Shown here: piece after piece, positions 16,665 to 24,973 of the stretch
How positions within the stretch are numbered: the stretch's first letter is position 1
Layout of the letters: the number at the start of each line of letters is the position of its first letter
Source of the DNA: Anaerolineae bacterium
GTDB lineage: Bacteria > Chloroflexota > Anaerolineae > Anaerolineales > UBA4823
Direction of reading: 5' to 3'
Assembly: GCA_003327455.1 (NCBI GenBank)
Contig: QOQU01000005.1
Coordinates: 124,001-188,000 of the forward strand
Length of the DNA: 64,000 nucleotides
Notes under the pieces: generated by a model
Told to the model about the DNA's origin: nothing
What the model saw: only the letters and a program-made list of their open reading frames with translations
Databases searched by the model: none
Made by a program: the position numbers and the translations under genes

Positions 16665-18144
16665 GTTGGCAATATTGAGTTTGATATTATCGGTATTTTG
16701 CCTTCTGCCGCTGATCTGCGTCCTGACCCCCTATACCTATTTTCAAGTGCTGGATATTATTCTGCCCAACGTGCAGGTTGGATCGGTGGCAGTTGGTGGT
16801 ACCTCTCTAAAGGAAGCCACAGAGCGTATCGACCAGTTCTACAATCAACGCCGCCGCATTCAAGTTTCGGATGGATTGCGTGTCTGGCACCTCGCCCCGG
16901 TTGAACTCGGTTTGTTGGTAGACGCACCGCGTTCGAGCCAACGCGCTTTTGAATACGGTCACGAACCTAACGTCTTGAAGAATCTCAGTGCGCTTTTCCA
17001 GAGTCTTGGCACGCCCTATCGGGTTTCTCCTCTTACCATTCTGGATACGAACCAGGCAGCGCTCCGCTTACAACAATTGAATGAGGAAGTACGCCAACAG
17101 CCGAAGCCACCCACTGTTCTGGTGGAGCAAGGTCAGATCAGGTGGGTCGAGGGCGAAATGGGGTATGAGATTAATATCGAAGAAACGCTGCGCCAGATGA
17201 TCGCTGACCCTGCCGGCATCATGGAACGAGGTGAACTGAGATTATCGCTTAAACCGATCCCACCTCCCAGCGTGGATACTGCCCAGGCTCAGATCCAGTT
17301 AGAGACCTTTTTACAGAGGGCAGCTAACCTCACGGTGTATGACCCGATCAAGGATGAGTGGTTGAAACTGCCTGTTACCCCGGAGATGGTCAGTCGCTGG
17401 CTGCAAGTGGAAATGGTTGGTCAACAGGCAACTTTACGCTTGAACGAACAGGAAGTAAAGTCCGACTTGAACACCCTAGGGCAAGAATTAGGCGGCAATC
17501 GTTATCTGGATGGTGAACAGCTTGCCCCTCTGATTGTCCGTCAACTCGAAAGTGGAGAGGCGACCTTCCTGCGGCTCAATTACAGGCCAACTACTTACGT
17601 TGTCCAGGCCGGAGACACATTATTAAAAATTGCCTGGAAACTTGGATTTCCAATGTGGAAAATCCTCGAGGCAAACCCGGGTTTAGACCCCGATCGCTTG
17701 TTGGCTGGGCAAGAGATCTCCATCCCTTCAAAAGATGAAATGTTACCGTTGGAGATCGTTCCCAATAAACGCATTGTGATCAGCATCAGCAAACAACGCT
17801 TGATGGTCTATGAAAACGGCAAACAAATTAAGAAATTCATCATCAGCACCGGGGTTGATCGCTCGCCAATCCAACCAGGTGTCTTTCAGGTGTTGACTCA
17901 CAAGGCAAATGCTTATGCTTCAGTATGGGATCTATATATGCCGAATTTTTTGGGAATTTACGAAGCCTGGCCGGGCTTTATGAACGGTATCCATGGCTTG
18001 CCTACGCTCTCGAATGGGACGCGTTTATGGGCAAATGTCTTGGGCCGACCGGCATCTTACGGATGTATTATCCTCGATCTCCCCGACTCGAAATTTTTAT
18101 ATAACTGGGCAGAAAACGGCGTTGTCGTCGAAATCCTGCCTTAA
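16651..18144 (+). CDS. Membrane-anchored L,D-transpeptidase with VanW-type and LysM domains
   Basis: 497 residues. A signal anchor at 5-25 is followed by two peptidoglycan-binding-4 (VanW-type) regions (about 35-300). A LysM occupies about 311-358 (TYVVQAGDTLLKIAW to LAGQEISIP), and the YkuD catalytic domain about 370-497 has IHGLP and the catalytic Cys in SYGCI. The family makes 3-3 peptidoglycan cross-links or attaches proteins to the wall. TTG start. It closes the plus-strand operon and overlaps the convergent thioesterase by 4 bp. Confidence 0.88.
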   Translation: MTVRKLAILSLILSVFCLLPLICVLTPYTYFQVLDIILPNVQVGSVAVGGTSLKEATERIDQFYNQRRRIQVSDGLRVWHLAPVELGLLVDAPRSSQRAFEYGHEPNVLKNLSALFQSLGTPYRVSPLTILDTNQAALRLQQLNEEVRQQPKPPTVLVEQGQIRWVEGEMGYEINIEETLRQMIADPAGIMERGELRLSLKPIPPPSVDTAQAQIQLETFLQRAANLTVYDPIKDEWLKLPVTPEMVSRWLQVEMVGQQATLRLNEQEVKSDLNTLGQELGGNRYLDGEQLAPLIVRQLESGEATFLRLNYRPTTYVVQAGDTLLKIAWKLGFPMWKILEANPGLDPDRLLAGQEISIPSKDEMLPLEIVPNKRIVISISKQRLMVYENGKQIKKFIISTGVDRSPIQPGVFQVLTHKANAYASVWDLYMPNFLGIYEAWPGFMNGIHGLPTLSNGTRLWANVLGRPASYGCIILDLPDSKFLYNWAENGVVVEILP

Positions 18145-18614
18145 GAATCTTTGATTAAATTTTCTGGCATCAGCACCGCCACGACTTCACCTTTTGCACA
18201 GACTTCGCCATTTGCTGAAAGCAATGTTTGGACAACGACTTTTCGCTCTTTGAGTTCTATAATTCGGGCGCGCAATTCCAGCGGTGGACCCAGGGGGGTT
18301 GGGCGGAGGTAATCCACTTTGAGCGAAGCAGTGACGAAGCGCGGTGCAGACTCAACTTCGATATCGATCTCCTTAAATCTGGCATAGGCAGCAGATGCGC
18401 TGCCGGTGCTGTGGCAGTCGATGAGGGAAGCAATCAAGCCTCCATATACATACCCCGGTATGGCGGTATGGTAGGGCTTTGGGGTGAAATGACAGACCAT
18501 TTCCTCACCCTGCCAATAACTCTTGATTTGATGCCCATACTCGTTAAGGCGCCCGCAACCGTAACAATAACTGAGTTGGTCGGGATAATAGTCTTGTATG
18601 GCTTTCTCGCTCAT
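18141..18614 (-). CDS. Hotdog-fold (PaaI-like) thioesterase
   Basis: 157 residues. A Cys pair (CYGCGRLN, with the CxxCG motif common in this subgroup) precedes the hotdog core: PGYVYGGLIASLIDCHSTGSA with the active-site Asp/His helix, then VDYLRPTPLG. The family hydrolyses acyl-CoA or acyl-ACP thioesters. ATGA overlap with the stop of the upstream nfeD gene implies translational coupling. Confidence 0.78.
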   Translation of the reverse strand: MSEKAIQDYYPDQLSYCYGCGRLNEYGHQIKSYWQGEEMVCHFTPKPYHTAIPGYVYGGLIASLIDCHSTGSASAAYARFKEIDIEVESAPRFVTASLKVDYLRPTPLGPPLELRARIIELKERKVVVQTLLSANGEVCAKGEVVAVLMPENLIKDS

Positions 18615-19948
18615 GCTGTCTCCTGCGGGGGTTCTTCAATAAGCTTTACAAAAAGGCGAATGCCTTGCTTGCCGGTGATCTCAACTCGACTGCCAGCGGA
18701 AATGGGTTTCTGTCCAGGTTGTAACTCGGCTGTCCACAGCTCACCAGCTACCAGGACACTCCCGATAGGATTGATTTCGGTTTTGACCTCGCCTTGTTTC
18801 CCAATGATGCTTTCAATCCCCATCTGAACTGGTGCCTTTTGAGCGCGCAGGGCAAAGATCAGAATGCCAACAAACAGGACACCCAGTACGGAGGAAGTGA
18901 TCACTACCAATGGGACTGAAATTCGTTGAAAAGATGGGACGCCGGGCGAATTAAATAAAACCAACGCACCGACAATCAGTGAAGCAACCCCGGCAAGGGT
19001 TAACCCTCCCATGGTCGGTGTATTGAGTTCAAGAATAAATAGCACAAAAGCGATAATGATAAAAATGAGCCCAAACCAGTTGACTGGTAAAACTCCCAGG
19101 CCATACATCGCCAGGGCGACGCAGACCACACCAATAAAGCCGGCTACCCACCCGCCGGGGCTGTAGAGTTCGATTATAATCGCCTGCACGCCGATGGTTA
19201 GCAGCAAAAATACAATGTTGGGGTTGGTCAGAATGGAAAGGATCTGTTCGATCAGTGAGGGGGAGACACGCTCGGTCATGGCGCCGGTCGTTTGCATTGT
19301 TCGATCACCATCGGGCATCTGGACGGTAAAGCCATCCATTTGACGAATCAGATCGACCAGATCGGTAGCAATGAAATCGATTAACCCCGCTTCCAGAGCC
19401 TCGTTGGCAGATACAGCAGTTGCCGATTCGATCGTTTCTTCGGCCAATTTGACGGCTTCTTCGCCGCGACGCTCAGCAAGGGTGCGCACGGTTGCTTTGA
19501 GCATATTCTTGACTTTGGCTTCCATCGTCTGCCCCAGTTCCTGTCCTTCTGCTCCAACCGGGCTGGCAGCCCCAATGGTTGTTTCCGGTGCCATGGCTGC
19601 GATATGTCCGGCCAGGGTAATTAAAGTTCCGGCCGAGGCTGCCATTGCGCCCCGCGGTTGTACATACACAACCACCGGCACCTGGCTTTCACGAATATCC
19701 TGGATCATCGTAGTGGTAGTATCAACGCTTCCGCCTGGGGTATTGAGTTGAAAGATGAGAGCCATGGCATTTCGCCGTTCTGCCAACTGGATACCCCTGC
19801 GCAGGTATTCTCTCATTGCAGGGGTCACCGGCCCTTCGGCGGTCAGGACGTAGATAAGTGGCAGGCTGGATTGTGCCTGGAAAACCTCAATCTGGAGCAA
19901 GCTGAACAAAAGGATCAATAAATTTGCCAGCCATAGATGTTTTTTCAT
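18611..19948 (-). CDS. NfeD-family membrane serine protease (ClpP class)
   Basis: 445 residues from the ATG at 19948, taken because GAAAGGATAAC precedes it and a signal peptide (LWLANLLILLFSLL) follows directly; an upstream in-frame start at 20038 is unlikely. The ClpP-like crotonase domain (about 30-220) has GGSVDTT and the nucleophile in MAASAGTLI. Then come four to five membrane helices (240-370) and a C-terminal OB-fold NfeD domain (VLVAGELWTAELQPGQ). Such proteases cleave stomatin-like partners; no stomatin gene is adjacent. Confidence 0.88.
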   Translation of the reverse strand: MKKHLWLANLLILLFSLLQIEVFQAQSSLPLIYVLTAEGPVTPAMREYLRRGIQLAERRNAMALIFQLNTPGGSVDTTTTMIQDIRESQVPVVVYVQPRGAMAASAGTLITLAGHIAAMAPETTIGAASPVGAEGQELGQTMEAKVKNMLKATVRTLAERRGEEAVKLAEETIESATAVSANEALEAGLIDFIATDLVDLIRQMDGFTVQMPDGDRTMQTTGAMTERVSPSLIEQILSILTNPNIVFLLLTIGVQAIIIELYSPGGWVAGFIGVVCVALAMYGLGVLPVNWFGLIFIIIAFVLFILELNTPTMGGLTLAGVASLIVGALVLFNSPGVPSFQRISVPLVVITSSVLGVLFVGILIFALRAQKAPVQMGIESIIGKQGEVKTEINPIGSVLVAGELWTAELQPGQKPISAGSRVEITGKQGIRLFVKLIEEPPQETA

Positions 19949-20074
19949 GCCCGTTATCCTTTCACCTAGAGCAATTATAACGGGCAATGATAAGAAATCT
20001 ATAAAACCGGTCGGATTATTGGGGCTTTCAATGGTCATCTCTCCCCGCAGTCCGAATCCAGGCGGGCAGACCCT

Positions 20075-20110
20075 GCAGAGACAGAAAGGTATGCCATACG
20101 AAGTCTCTGC
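20075..20110 (-). other. Hairpin after pstB
   Basis: GCAGAGAC (20075-20082) pairs perfectly with GTCTCTGC (20103-20110), with an inner GTATG/CATAC stem. It lies 40 bp downstream of the pstB stop. There is no U-tract, so it may stabilise the 3' end of the pst transcript rather than terminate it. Confidence 0.4.
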
Positions 20111-20149
20111 GTTTCGAGTCGCCCTCGCTATGCCTGCGTAAGCTGAGTT

Positions 20150-20911
20150 TTAGAACTCTCCAGAGAGATAGGCGCGAGTGCGTTCGTGTTGAGGATTGGT
20201 GAACACCTGTCGGGCTGGGCCTGCTTCGATGACTTTCCCCATATACATAAAAATTACATAGTCCGCCAGCCGACGGGCCTGGCGAAGGATGTGGGATACC
20301 AAAACGATGGTGTAGCGTTCCTTGAGTTCGATCAATCGTTTCTCGATATGCTGACCAGAGATCGGATCAAGAGCTGAGGTCGGTTCATCTCCTAAGATAA
20401 TCTCTGGTTCAACAGCCAGGCCTCTTGCCAGACAGAGGCGCTGCTGTTGACCAATGGATAATTGAGACGCAGGGGACTGTAAGCGGTCTTTGACTTCCTC
20501 CCATAAACCAGCCACTTCCAAATAGTGTTGAACAGCTTTGTTGAGTTCATGTCGCGAACATAAGCGGTGAATCCGCAAGCCATAGGCAACGTTATCAAAA
20601 ATGGACATGGGGAGTGGATAAGGGCGTTGGGCGAGCAAGCCACTCTTTTTGCGCACCTCGGTGACATCCACAGAGGGAGCATAAATATTTTCTCCGTTAA
20701 GAAGAACTTTGCCTTCGACGCGAGCGTTCTCCTCTAGTTCGATGAAGCGGTTGAGGCATTTTAACAGGGTTGTTTTTCCACATCCTGATGGGCCGATGAT
20801 CATCGTAATCTGGTTGCGTGGGATGATAATAGAGACATTTTCCAGAGCTTGCGTTGAACCGTAAAAAGCGTTCAGGTTTTGAGTTTCCAGATGAGGGATG
20901 ATTTCGCTCAT
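20150..20911 (-). CDS. pstB: Phosphate ABC transporter ATP-binding protein
   Basis: 253 residues from the ATG at 20911 (TTTGGAGTG upstream; the longer frame to 20950 would overlap pstA). Walker A is GPSGCGKTT, the signature is [16 protein letters not shown] (Ile replaces the first usual Gly of LSGGQ), Walker [14 protein letters not shown] and the H-loop [12 protein letters not shown]. It couples ATP hydrolysis to phosphate import by PstCA. Last gene of pstSCAB. No phoU follows, unlike many pst operons. Confidence 0.92.
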   Translation of the reverse strand: MSEIIPHLETQNLNAFYGSTQALENVSIIIPRNQITMIIGPSGCGKTTLLKCLNRFIELEENARVEGKVLLNGENIYAPSVDVTEVRKKSGLLAQRPYPLPMSIFDNVAYGLRIHRLCSRHELNKAVQHYLEVAGLWEEVKDRLQSPASQLSIGQQQRLCLARGLAVEPEIILGDEPTSALDPISGQHIEKRLIELKERYTIVLVSHILRQARRLADYVIFMYMGKVIEAGPARQVFTNPQHERTRAYLSGEF

Positions 20912-20927
20912 AAACACTCCAAAGAAG

Positions 20928-21782
20928 TTAGTGAATAGAGAAACGATCAAGATAGTGGGATAGCCAGCGCGATGAGATGCTGATCCCCAATACGATAAGA
21001 GTTAAAATCAGGGCTGCAGAGTATGCCCGTTGCTGGACTTCTGGAAAGGGAGTTCCGAGTTGAAAAAAGACGGCTAACGGCAGGGAGGCCGCAGGGCTGA
21101 AGAGCGAGTCGGGGATGCGATCGGTATAACCAGCCGTAAACAGGACAGAAGCAGCATCTCCGATGCCCCGTCCGAATGCCAGTAGAACGGCCGTTGCCAC
21201 GCCTGGCAGGATTTGTCGGGTCAGGACAAGGAAAGCCGTCTCGAGGTTGGTAGAGCCTAAAGCATAGGCCGCGCGGGGCAAGTCTGGCGGTACACGGCGA
21301 ATGACTTCATCCATGGCGCGAGCCATAATCGGAAATTCTAACAAGGCAAGGGTTAGAATACCACCGAGCAGGGAAGCTCTCCAACCGAGAAAGATCATCA
21401 CCGTAAAGCCAAATGCTCCATAAACAATTGATGGAATGCCCCAGAGGATATCCAGAGATAACCTGACCATATCCGCCCACACCGAGCGTGAAAGATAGAC
21501 ATTGAGAAGCAATGCCAGTGGGAAAGCAAAGAGCAGGGCAAGAAAGGTGCCACCCAGGGCAAGGTACAGGGAACCAATGATCGCATTCAAAATGCCACCC
21601 TCTCTGCCCAGATAGAAGCCCCCTTTGGGGGTTTGGAAGATCATTGCCCAGCTCAGGGATGGCAACCCTTTTGAAACGATCGTATAAAGAATAAGAAGTA
21701 ATGACAGGATAATCAGCCCGAACGACAAGAGCATGAGCAATTGCATAGCCTTTTCTTCCAGGTATTGCCATTTCCAGCGCAT
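20928..21782 (-). CDS. pstA: Phosphate ABC transporter permease PstA
   Basis: 284 residues with six predicted membrane helices. The EAA-type cytoplasmic loop reads [27 protein letters not shown] in the usual place, and [10 protein letters not shown] precedes it. Together with PstC it forms the phosphate channel. Twenty-two bases separate it from pstC and 16 from pstB. Confidence 0.9.
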   Translation of the reverse strand: MRWKWQYLEEKAMQLLMLLSFGLIILSLLLILYTIVSKGLPSLSWAMIFQTPKGGFYLGREGGILNAIIGSLYLALGGTFLALLFAFPLALLLNVYLSRSVWADMVRLSLDILWGIPSIVYGAFGFTVMIFLGWRASLLGGILTLALLEFPIMARAMDEVIRRVPPDLPRAAYALGSTNLETAFLVLTRQILPGVATAVLLAFGRGIGDAASVLFTAGYTDRIPDSLFSPAASLPLAVFFQLGTPFPEVQQRAYSAALILTLIVLGISISSRWLSHYLDRFSIH

Positions 21783-21804
21783 AGATTTATCCTCTCTTCT
21801 ATCC

Positions 21805-22761
21805 CTAGGTTTTCTCGATCAAAATATGCCGTAGGGCAAGCGTAGAAAAGATATTCAACACAAGAACGATGGTGAGAAGGATTAGAGATGCGGTCATTAA
21901 GGCAGCATCATAAAGGGGGATTGACATCATTTCGCCATAATTGTTGGCGATAAGGGCAGGTAAAGGGTAGGCGGCGTCAAAAATGGAACGCGGGATTTGA
22001 GGGACGTTTCCAACCACCATCAACACAGCCATTGTCTCACCCAAAGCCCGCGAACAACCTAAGACAATACTGGCAAAAATGCCGCCGGAGGCTTTGGGAA
22101 AGATAGCGTACTTAATGGTTTGCCAGCGTGTTGCTCCTAAAGCCAGCGACGCCTGACGCAGTCCAAAAGGTACAGATTGAAGCACCTCATAGGCGATAGC
22201 AACGATGAAAGGGGCAATCATCACTGCCAGGACAACCCCACCGGCCAGCACACTGTAGCCGGTTGGATTTTTCGAAGCCAGGATGGGGAAGATGTTTCCC
22301 CATCGGCTCAGGAATGGTGCAATGGAGTTTTGTACCCAGGGAACAATTGCCAGAACTCCCCAAACTCCGTACACTACGGACGGAATGGCAGCCAGCAAAT
22401 CCAGAAGCGGTTTGATAAAGCGCTGTATTCGTGCGGAGGCATACTCGCTCAAGTAGATGGCGGTCAGGATGCAGATCGGTACTGCAATGACCAAAGCGAC
22501 CACAGTGACCCAAATCGTTCCGCTGATAAAAGGAAGGAAGCCAAACTCCCCCTTTTGTGGCTTCCAGGCTGAACCAGACAAGAGGGTTGCAATCGGGTGA
22601 CTCAATAAAATCGGTTGCGATTTTAACCACAAGGCAACGAGAATGAGCACTCCGATCAGAGTAGGCAGAGCTGAGAAGACCCAGAACATCCGCCGAATCC
22701 ATTGGTCGAGGGATGCGCGGTGCGAGTCAGGACGTGTGGATTTGTTTTTATGCCTCATCAT
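21805..22761 (-). CDS. pstC: Phosphate ABC transporter permease PstC
   Basis: 318 residues with six membrane helices. The PstC signature SGTIWVTVVALVIAVPICIL, the loop IPSVVYGVWG and the EAA motif FGLRQASLALGATRWQTIKY are seen. The basic N-terminus (RHKNKSTRPDSHR) is cytoplasmic. It sits 37 bp downstream of pstS in the same operon. Confidence 0.9.
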   Translation of the reverse strand: MMRHKNKSTRPDSHRASLDQWIRRMFWVFSALPTLIGVLILVALWLKSQPILLSHPIATLLSGSAWKPQKGEFGFLPFISGTIWVTVVALVIAVPICILTAIYLSEYASARIQRFIKPLLDLLAAIPSVVYGVWGVLAIVPWVQNSIAPFLSRWGNIFPILASKNPTGYSVLAGGVVLAVMIAPFIVAIAYEVLQSVPFGLRQASLALGATRWQTIKYAIFPKASGGIFASIVLGCSRALGETMAVLMVVGNVPQIPRSIFDAAYPLPALIANNYGEMMSIPLYDAALMTASLILLTIVLVLNIFSTLALRHILIEKT

Positions 22762-22798
22762 TTCGAATAGCGATGTCCGGAGAGAAGCACCTGGTGCG

Positions 22799-23761
22799 TC
22801 AGGGCGCTAATTTTTGAAGACTCTCTTGGAGTTGGTTTTCGGTTAGTTGAATATAACCGGCTTCTCCAACGTATTGTTGTCCATCGGTCAGTATCCACCG
22901 AATGAAGTCCAACACCACACCATCCGGTTTGCCTTTGGTGACCACGTACAACTCCCGGGCAGGAGGCGAAGGGTAACGGTTTGTTGCAACCGCTTCGATG
23001 GCTTTCTCTTTGCTGTCTAATACCTCGTCTTCGTCGGCAAGGTTGTTTTCGTTGGCATCGATGGGGATGATCCAGATGCCTGAGACCGGCAAGCCACTGG
23101 CCTGGTCGTAGGCATATCCCAGGTTGTTGAAACCGATTCCGAGCGGGTCTTTTGCCACTGCTTCAACCAGGCCCGGATCACCGTATACTCCTACTCCGAG
23201 TAAATCCTCTTGCTTTTTGCCCAGATATTTGGCCCACGTCTCCGGCGCACCAGCCGCATCGGATCGGGTGTATACATGAATTGGGTCTTGAACTTGAGCC
23301 TCGCCAACCGCCTGTCCCCAGGTGGTGATTATCCCGCTGATGAAGATGTCATAAAAGATTTGTTTGGTAAACCCTTTTTGAAGAATGCGATCTTTGACCG
23401 GATTGTTGACGTTCATAGTGGGGAAGACAGCGTCTTTGGTAACTGCAACCCAGAAAGCACCTTTCGCTTCCTCCTCTGGAGTGATTCCTCGCGAAACCAT
23501 GCCAATATCCACAACCCCACCGAGTGCATCTGCCATACCTTTGCCTGCCCCGCCAGCAGATATATCAAAAACGATCTCTGGATGGATTTTCTGATACTCT
23601 TCTGCCCAGCGCGTCATCATCGGATAGAGGGCAAAGGCGCCGGAGATTGAGATAGCTTGCTTTTCTTCACTGGTTTGGGGAGAAGGGGAGCAAGCACCGA
23701 TAACCAGGACGAACACCCATAAAACACCGACGAAAATTGATTTTTTTTGTGTTGAAGTCAT
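22799..23761 (-). CDS. pstS: Phosphate-binding lipoprotein PstS-like
   Basis: 320 residues. Lipobox with acylated Cys24 (VIGAC). The binding lobes show SISGAFALYPMMTRWAEEY, SAGGAGKGMADAL, DIGMVSRGI, YTRSDAAGAPETWAKYLG and IVR-like DFIRWILTDGQQYV, the order of PstS family proteins. The usual GAGATFP start of the domain is replaced by SGAFALYP, so the ligand could be phosphate or a related oxyanion; the pstCAB neighbours favour phosphate. First gene of the operon, with a possible Rrf2 site 18-27 bp upstream. Confidence 0.85.
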   Translation of the reverse strand: MTSTQKKSIFVGVLWVFVLVIGACSPSPQTSEEKQAISISGAFALYPMMTRWAEEYQKIHPEIVFDISAGGAGKGMADALGGVVDIGMVSRGITPEEEAKGAFWVAVTKDAVFPTMNVNNPVKDRILQKGFTKQIFYDIFISGIITTWGQAVGEAQVQDPIHVYTRSDAAGAPETWAKYLGKKQEDLLGVGVYGDPGLVEAVAKDPLGIGFNNLGYAYDQASGLPVSGIWIIPIDANENNLADEDEVLDSKEKAIEAVATNRYPSPPARELYVVTKGKPDGVVLDFIRWILTDGQQYVGEAGYIQLTENQLQESLQKLAP

Positions 23762-23778
23762 GTTCGCTCCTTTCTATG

Positions 23779-23788
23779 TCTATAAAGT
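23779..23788 (-). promoter_or_regulatory. ACTTTATAGA motif before pstS
   Basis: ACTTTATAGA (minus strand) lies 18 bp before the pstS start; the same ten bases occur 25-34 bp before the Rrf2 gene. AGTATAGTAA lies just upstream here as well. Shared operator is an inference from two copies only. Confidence 0.3.
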
Positions 23789-23851
23789 TTACTGACTTAC
23801 TATACTTTTTTGCGATGAAAAATCGCTGACAACCGCAGGTGTGAATATTGG

Positions 23852-24313
23852 TTATGGTTTTATTTGATTTTTTGCCTTCCGCGCTGCTTCGACGCGTTGA
23901 ACGACTTGAGCCAGCGTTGTGCGGTCGAGGATATTCGAGATGGCAGCCCGCACATCGAACATAATCAAACGGAGTCCGCAAGTTTCCTCATCTGGACAGC
24001 CGCAAGGTTCGTAGGCAATCTGGCTGACGCAACGAATTGGAGCAAGCGGTCCATCGAGAACGCGAATGATCTGCCCAAGCGTGATTTCTGAAGGAGGTTT
24101 GGAGAGATAATATCCGCCGTTGATCCCCATACGGCTGTTGATGAGGCCGGCATTTTTGAGGGTTAGTAAGATTTGTTCAAGGAATTTTGCCGGAATTTTC
24201 TCTCGTTGGGCAATGTCCTTGATTTGAATGAATTTTGTGCCGTTCTCGGTTTCCCAGCAGGCCATGTCAATCATGGCGCGTAAACCGTATTCACTGCGTT
24301 TGGTCAGTTTCAT
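23852..24313 (-). CDS. Rrf2-family transcriptional regulator
   Basis: 153 residues. A winged HTH fills residues 1-75 (SEYGLRAMIDMACWE, IAQREKIPAKFLEQILLTL, GGYYLSKPP). Four Cys follow at 95, 104, 106 and 112 (CVSQ, PCGCPDEETC), the region that holds an Fe-S cluster in IscR/NsrR/RsrR-like members; four Cys instead of three makes a cluster or redox switch likely. It is 90 bp upstream of pstS on the same strand and may control itself and pst. Confidence 0.87.
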   Translation of the reverse strand: MKLTKRSEYGLRAMIDMACWETENGTKFIQIKDIAQREKIPAKFLEQILLTLKNAGLINSRMGINGGYYLSKPPSEITLGQIIRVLDGPLAPIRCVSQIAYEPCGCPDEETCGLRLIMFDVRAAISNILDRTTLAQVVQRVEAARKAKNQIKP

Positions 24314-24337
24314 TTCTATTGTATAGTGAATTTATAG

Positions 24338-24347
24338 ACTTTATAGA
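24338..24347. promoter_or_regulatory. TATAG-rich candidate operator before the Rrf2 gene
   Basis: The stretch 24321-24358 contains repeated TATAG/CTATA words, including ACTTTATAGA at 24338-24347, which recurs before pstS in the other orientation. It overlaps the expected promoter of the Rrf2 gene, where autoregulators of this family usually bind. Confidence 0.3.
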
Positions 24348-24437
24348 ACTATAGTAAATCAGAAATTGATCATTGTCAAGAATTTTGGTGTGTTTTTCCA
24401 GCAAGTCTAATCCGGTTTTAAGCCTTTGCCGGCTATA

Positions 24438-24472
24438 GCAAATCAGACCTGCCTGCTGCAGGTCTGATTTGC
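24438..24472. repeat. Perfect 15-bp inverted repeat
   Basis: GCAAATCAGACCTGC and its exact complement GCAGGTCTGATTTGC flank a 5-nt loop. Neither side has a U-tract, so it is not a classical terminator. It may be a dispersed repeat or a protein-binding site. Confidence 0.6.
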
Positions 24473-24577
24473 TCTCGACTTTTGTCTGTATCGCTTCTTT
24501 CCAGGCGGGCTTTTACCGCCAGAAACGCTTCACAAGCGTTGATCAGAAAGAAAAGATAGAAACGTCAAACGAGTTGT

Positions 24578-24656
24578 TTCGATAGGACCTCCTTATTACT
24601 TCACCGTAAAAAGGCTTCCAAAACCAACATGTTTGATCGTTCGATAGCACCTCCTT
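24578..24656 (-). repeat. Two near-identical AAGGAGGTSCTATCGAA elements
   Basis: TTCGATAGGACCTCCTT (24578-24594) and TTCGATAGCACCTCCTT (24640-24656) differ at one base and are 62 bp apart. On the minus strand each begins with AAGGAGGT, a perfect anti-anti-SD. The second is followed 13 nt later by an ATG opening a 9-codon frame; no longer gene is present. Confidence 0.5.
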
Positions 24657-24973
24657 CTTGGTATACGGCTAACTCTCTAACCTAACGCTCTATGAATACT
24701 TTAGCAGATATTCAAGGCTTTGTAAATAATAAAATTGTAAGGTAGTTTCTAAATGTTCTGCTATCTATCCTCTGGACAAAAGCAGTCGAATCAGGCGCTT
24801 TAAATCCGCTCTGGTCGGTAGGCGCCTTCGCCTGAAAGGTCTAAAAGGAGCCATTCAAAATTAAATTTCTCTGAATGGAGATTAATCAATCAGCAGATCA
24901 ACGCAAGTCTGTCAATCTATGGTAAACTTAGCGATTAGTTTGCACTTATTTTTTTATTTTTCGGAGGTCAAGC

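Larger units (their letters stand above)
24314..24973. other. 660-bp gene-free region between Rrf2 gene and ppdK
   Basis: No convincing coding frame. It holds the promoter/operator of the divergent Rrf2 gene at one end, a perfect 15-bp hairpin (24438-24472), a small AACGCTT/AAGCGTT hairpin (24524-24540), two copies of a Shine-Dalgarno-like 17-mer (24578-24656), a CAGGCG/CGCCTG inverted repeat around 24794-24835 and the ppdK leader with RBS GGAGGTC at 24962. No known riboswitch or sRNA was recognised. Confidence 0.6.

Noticed and set aside
19949-20149. tRNA or small RNA gene between nfeD and pstB
   Set aside because: A hairpin is present but no cloverleaf, no TTCRANY loop and no CCA-type end could be found.
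24438-24472. Terminator for the Rrf2 or ppdK region
   Set aside because: The stem is perfect but neither strand has a following U-tract, and the neighbouring genes are not transcribed towards it from either side.
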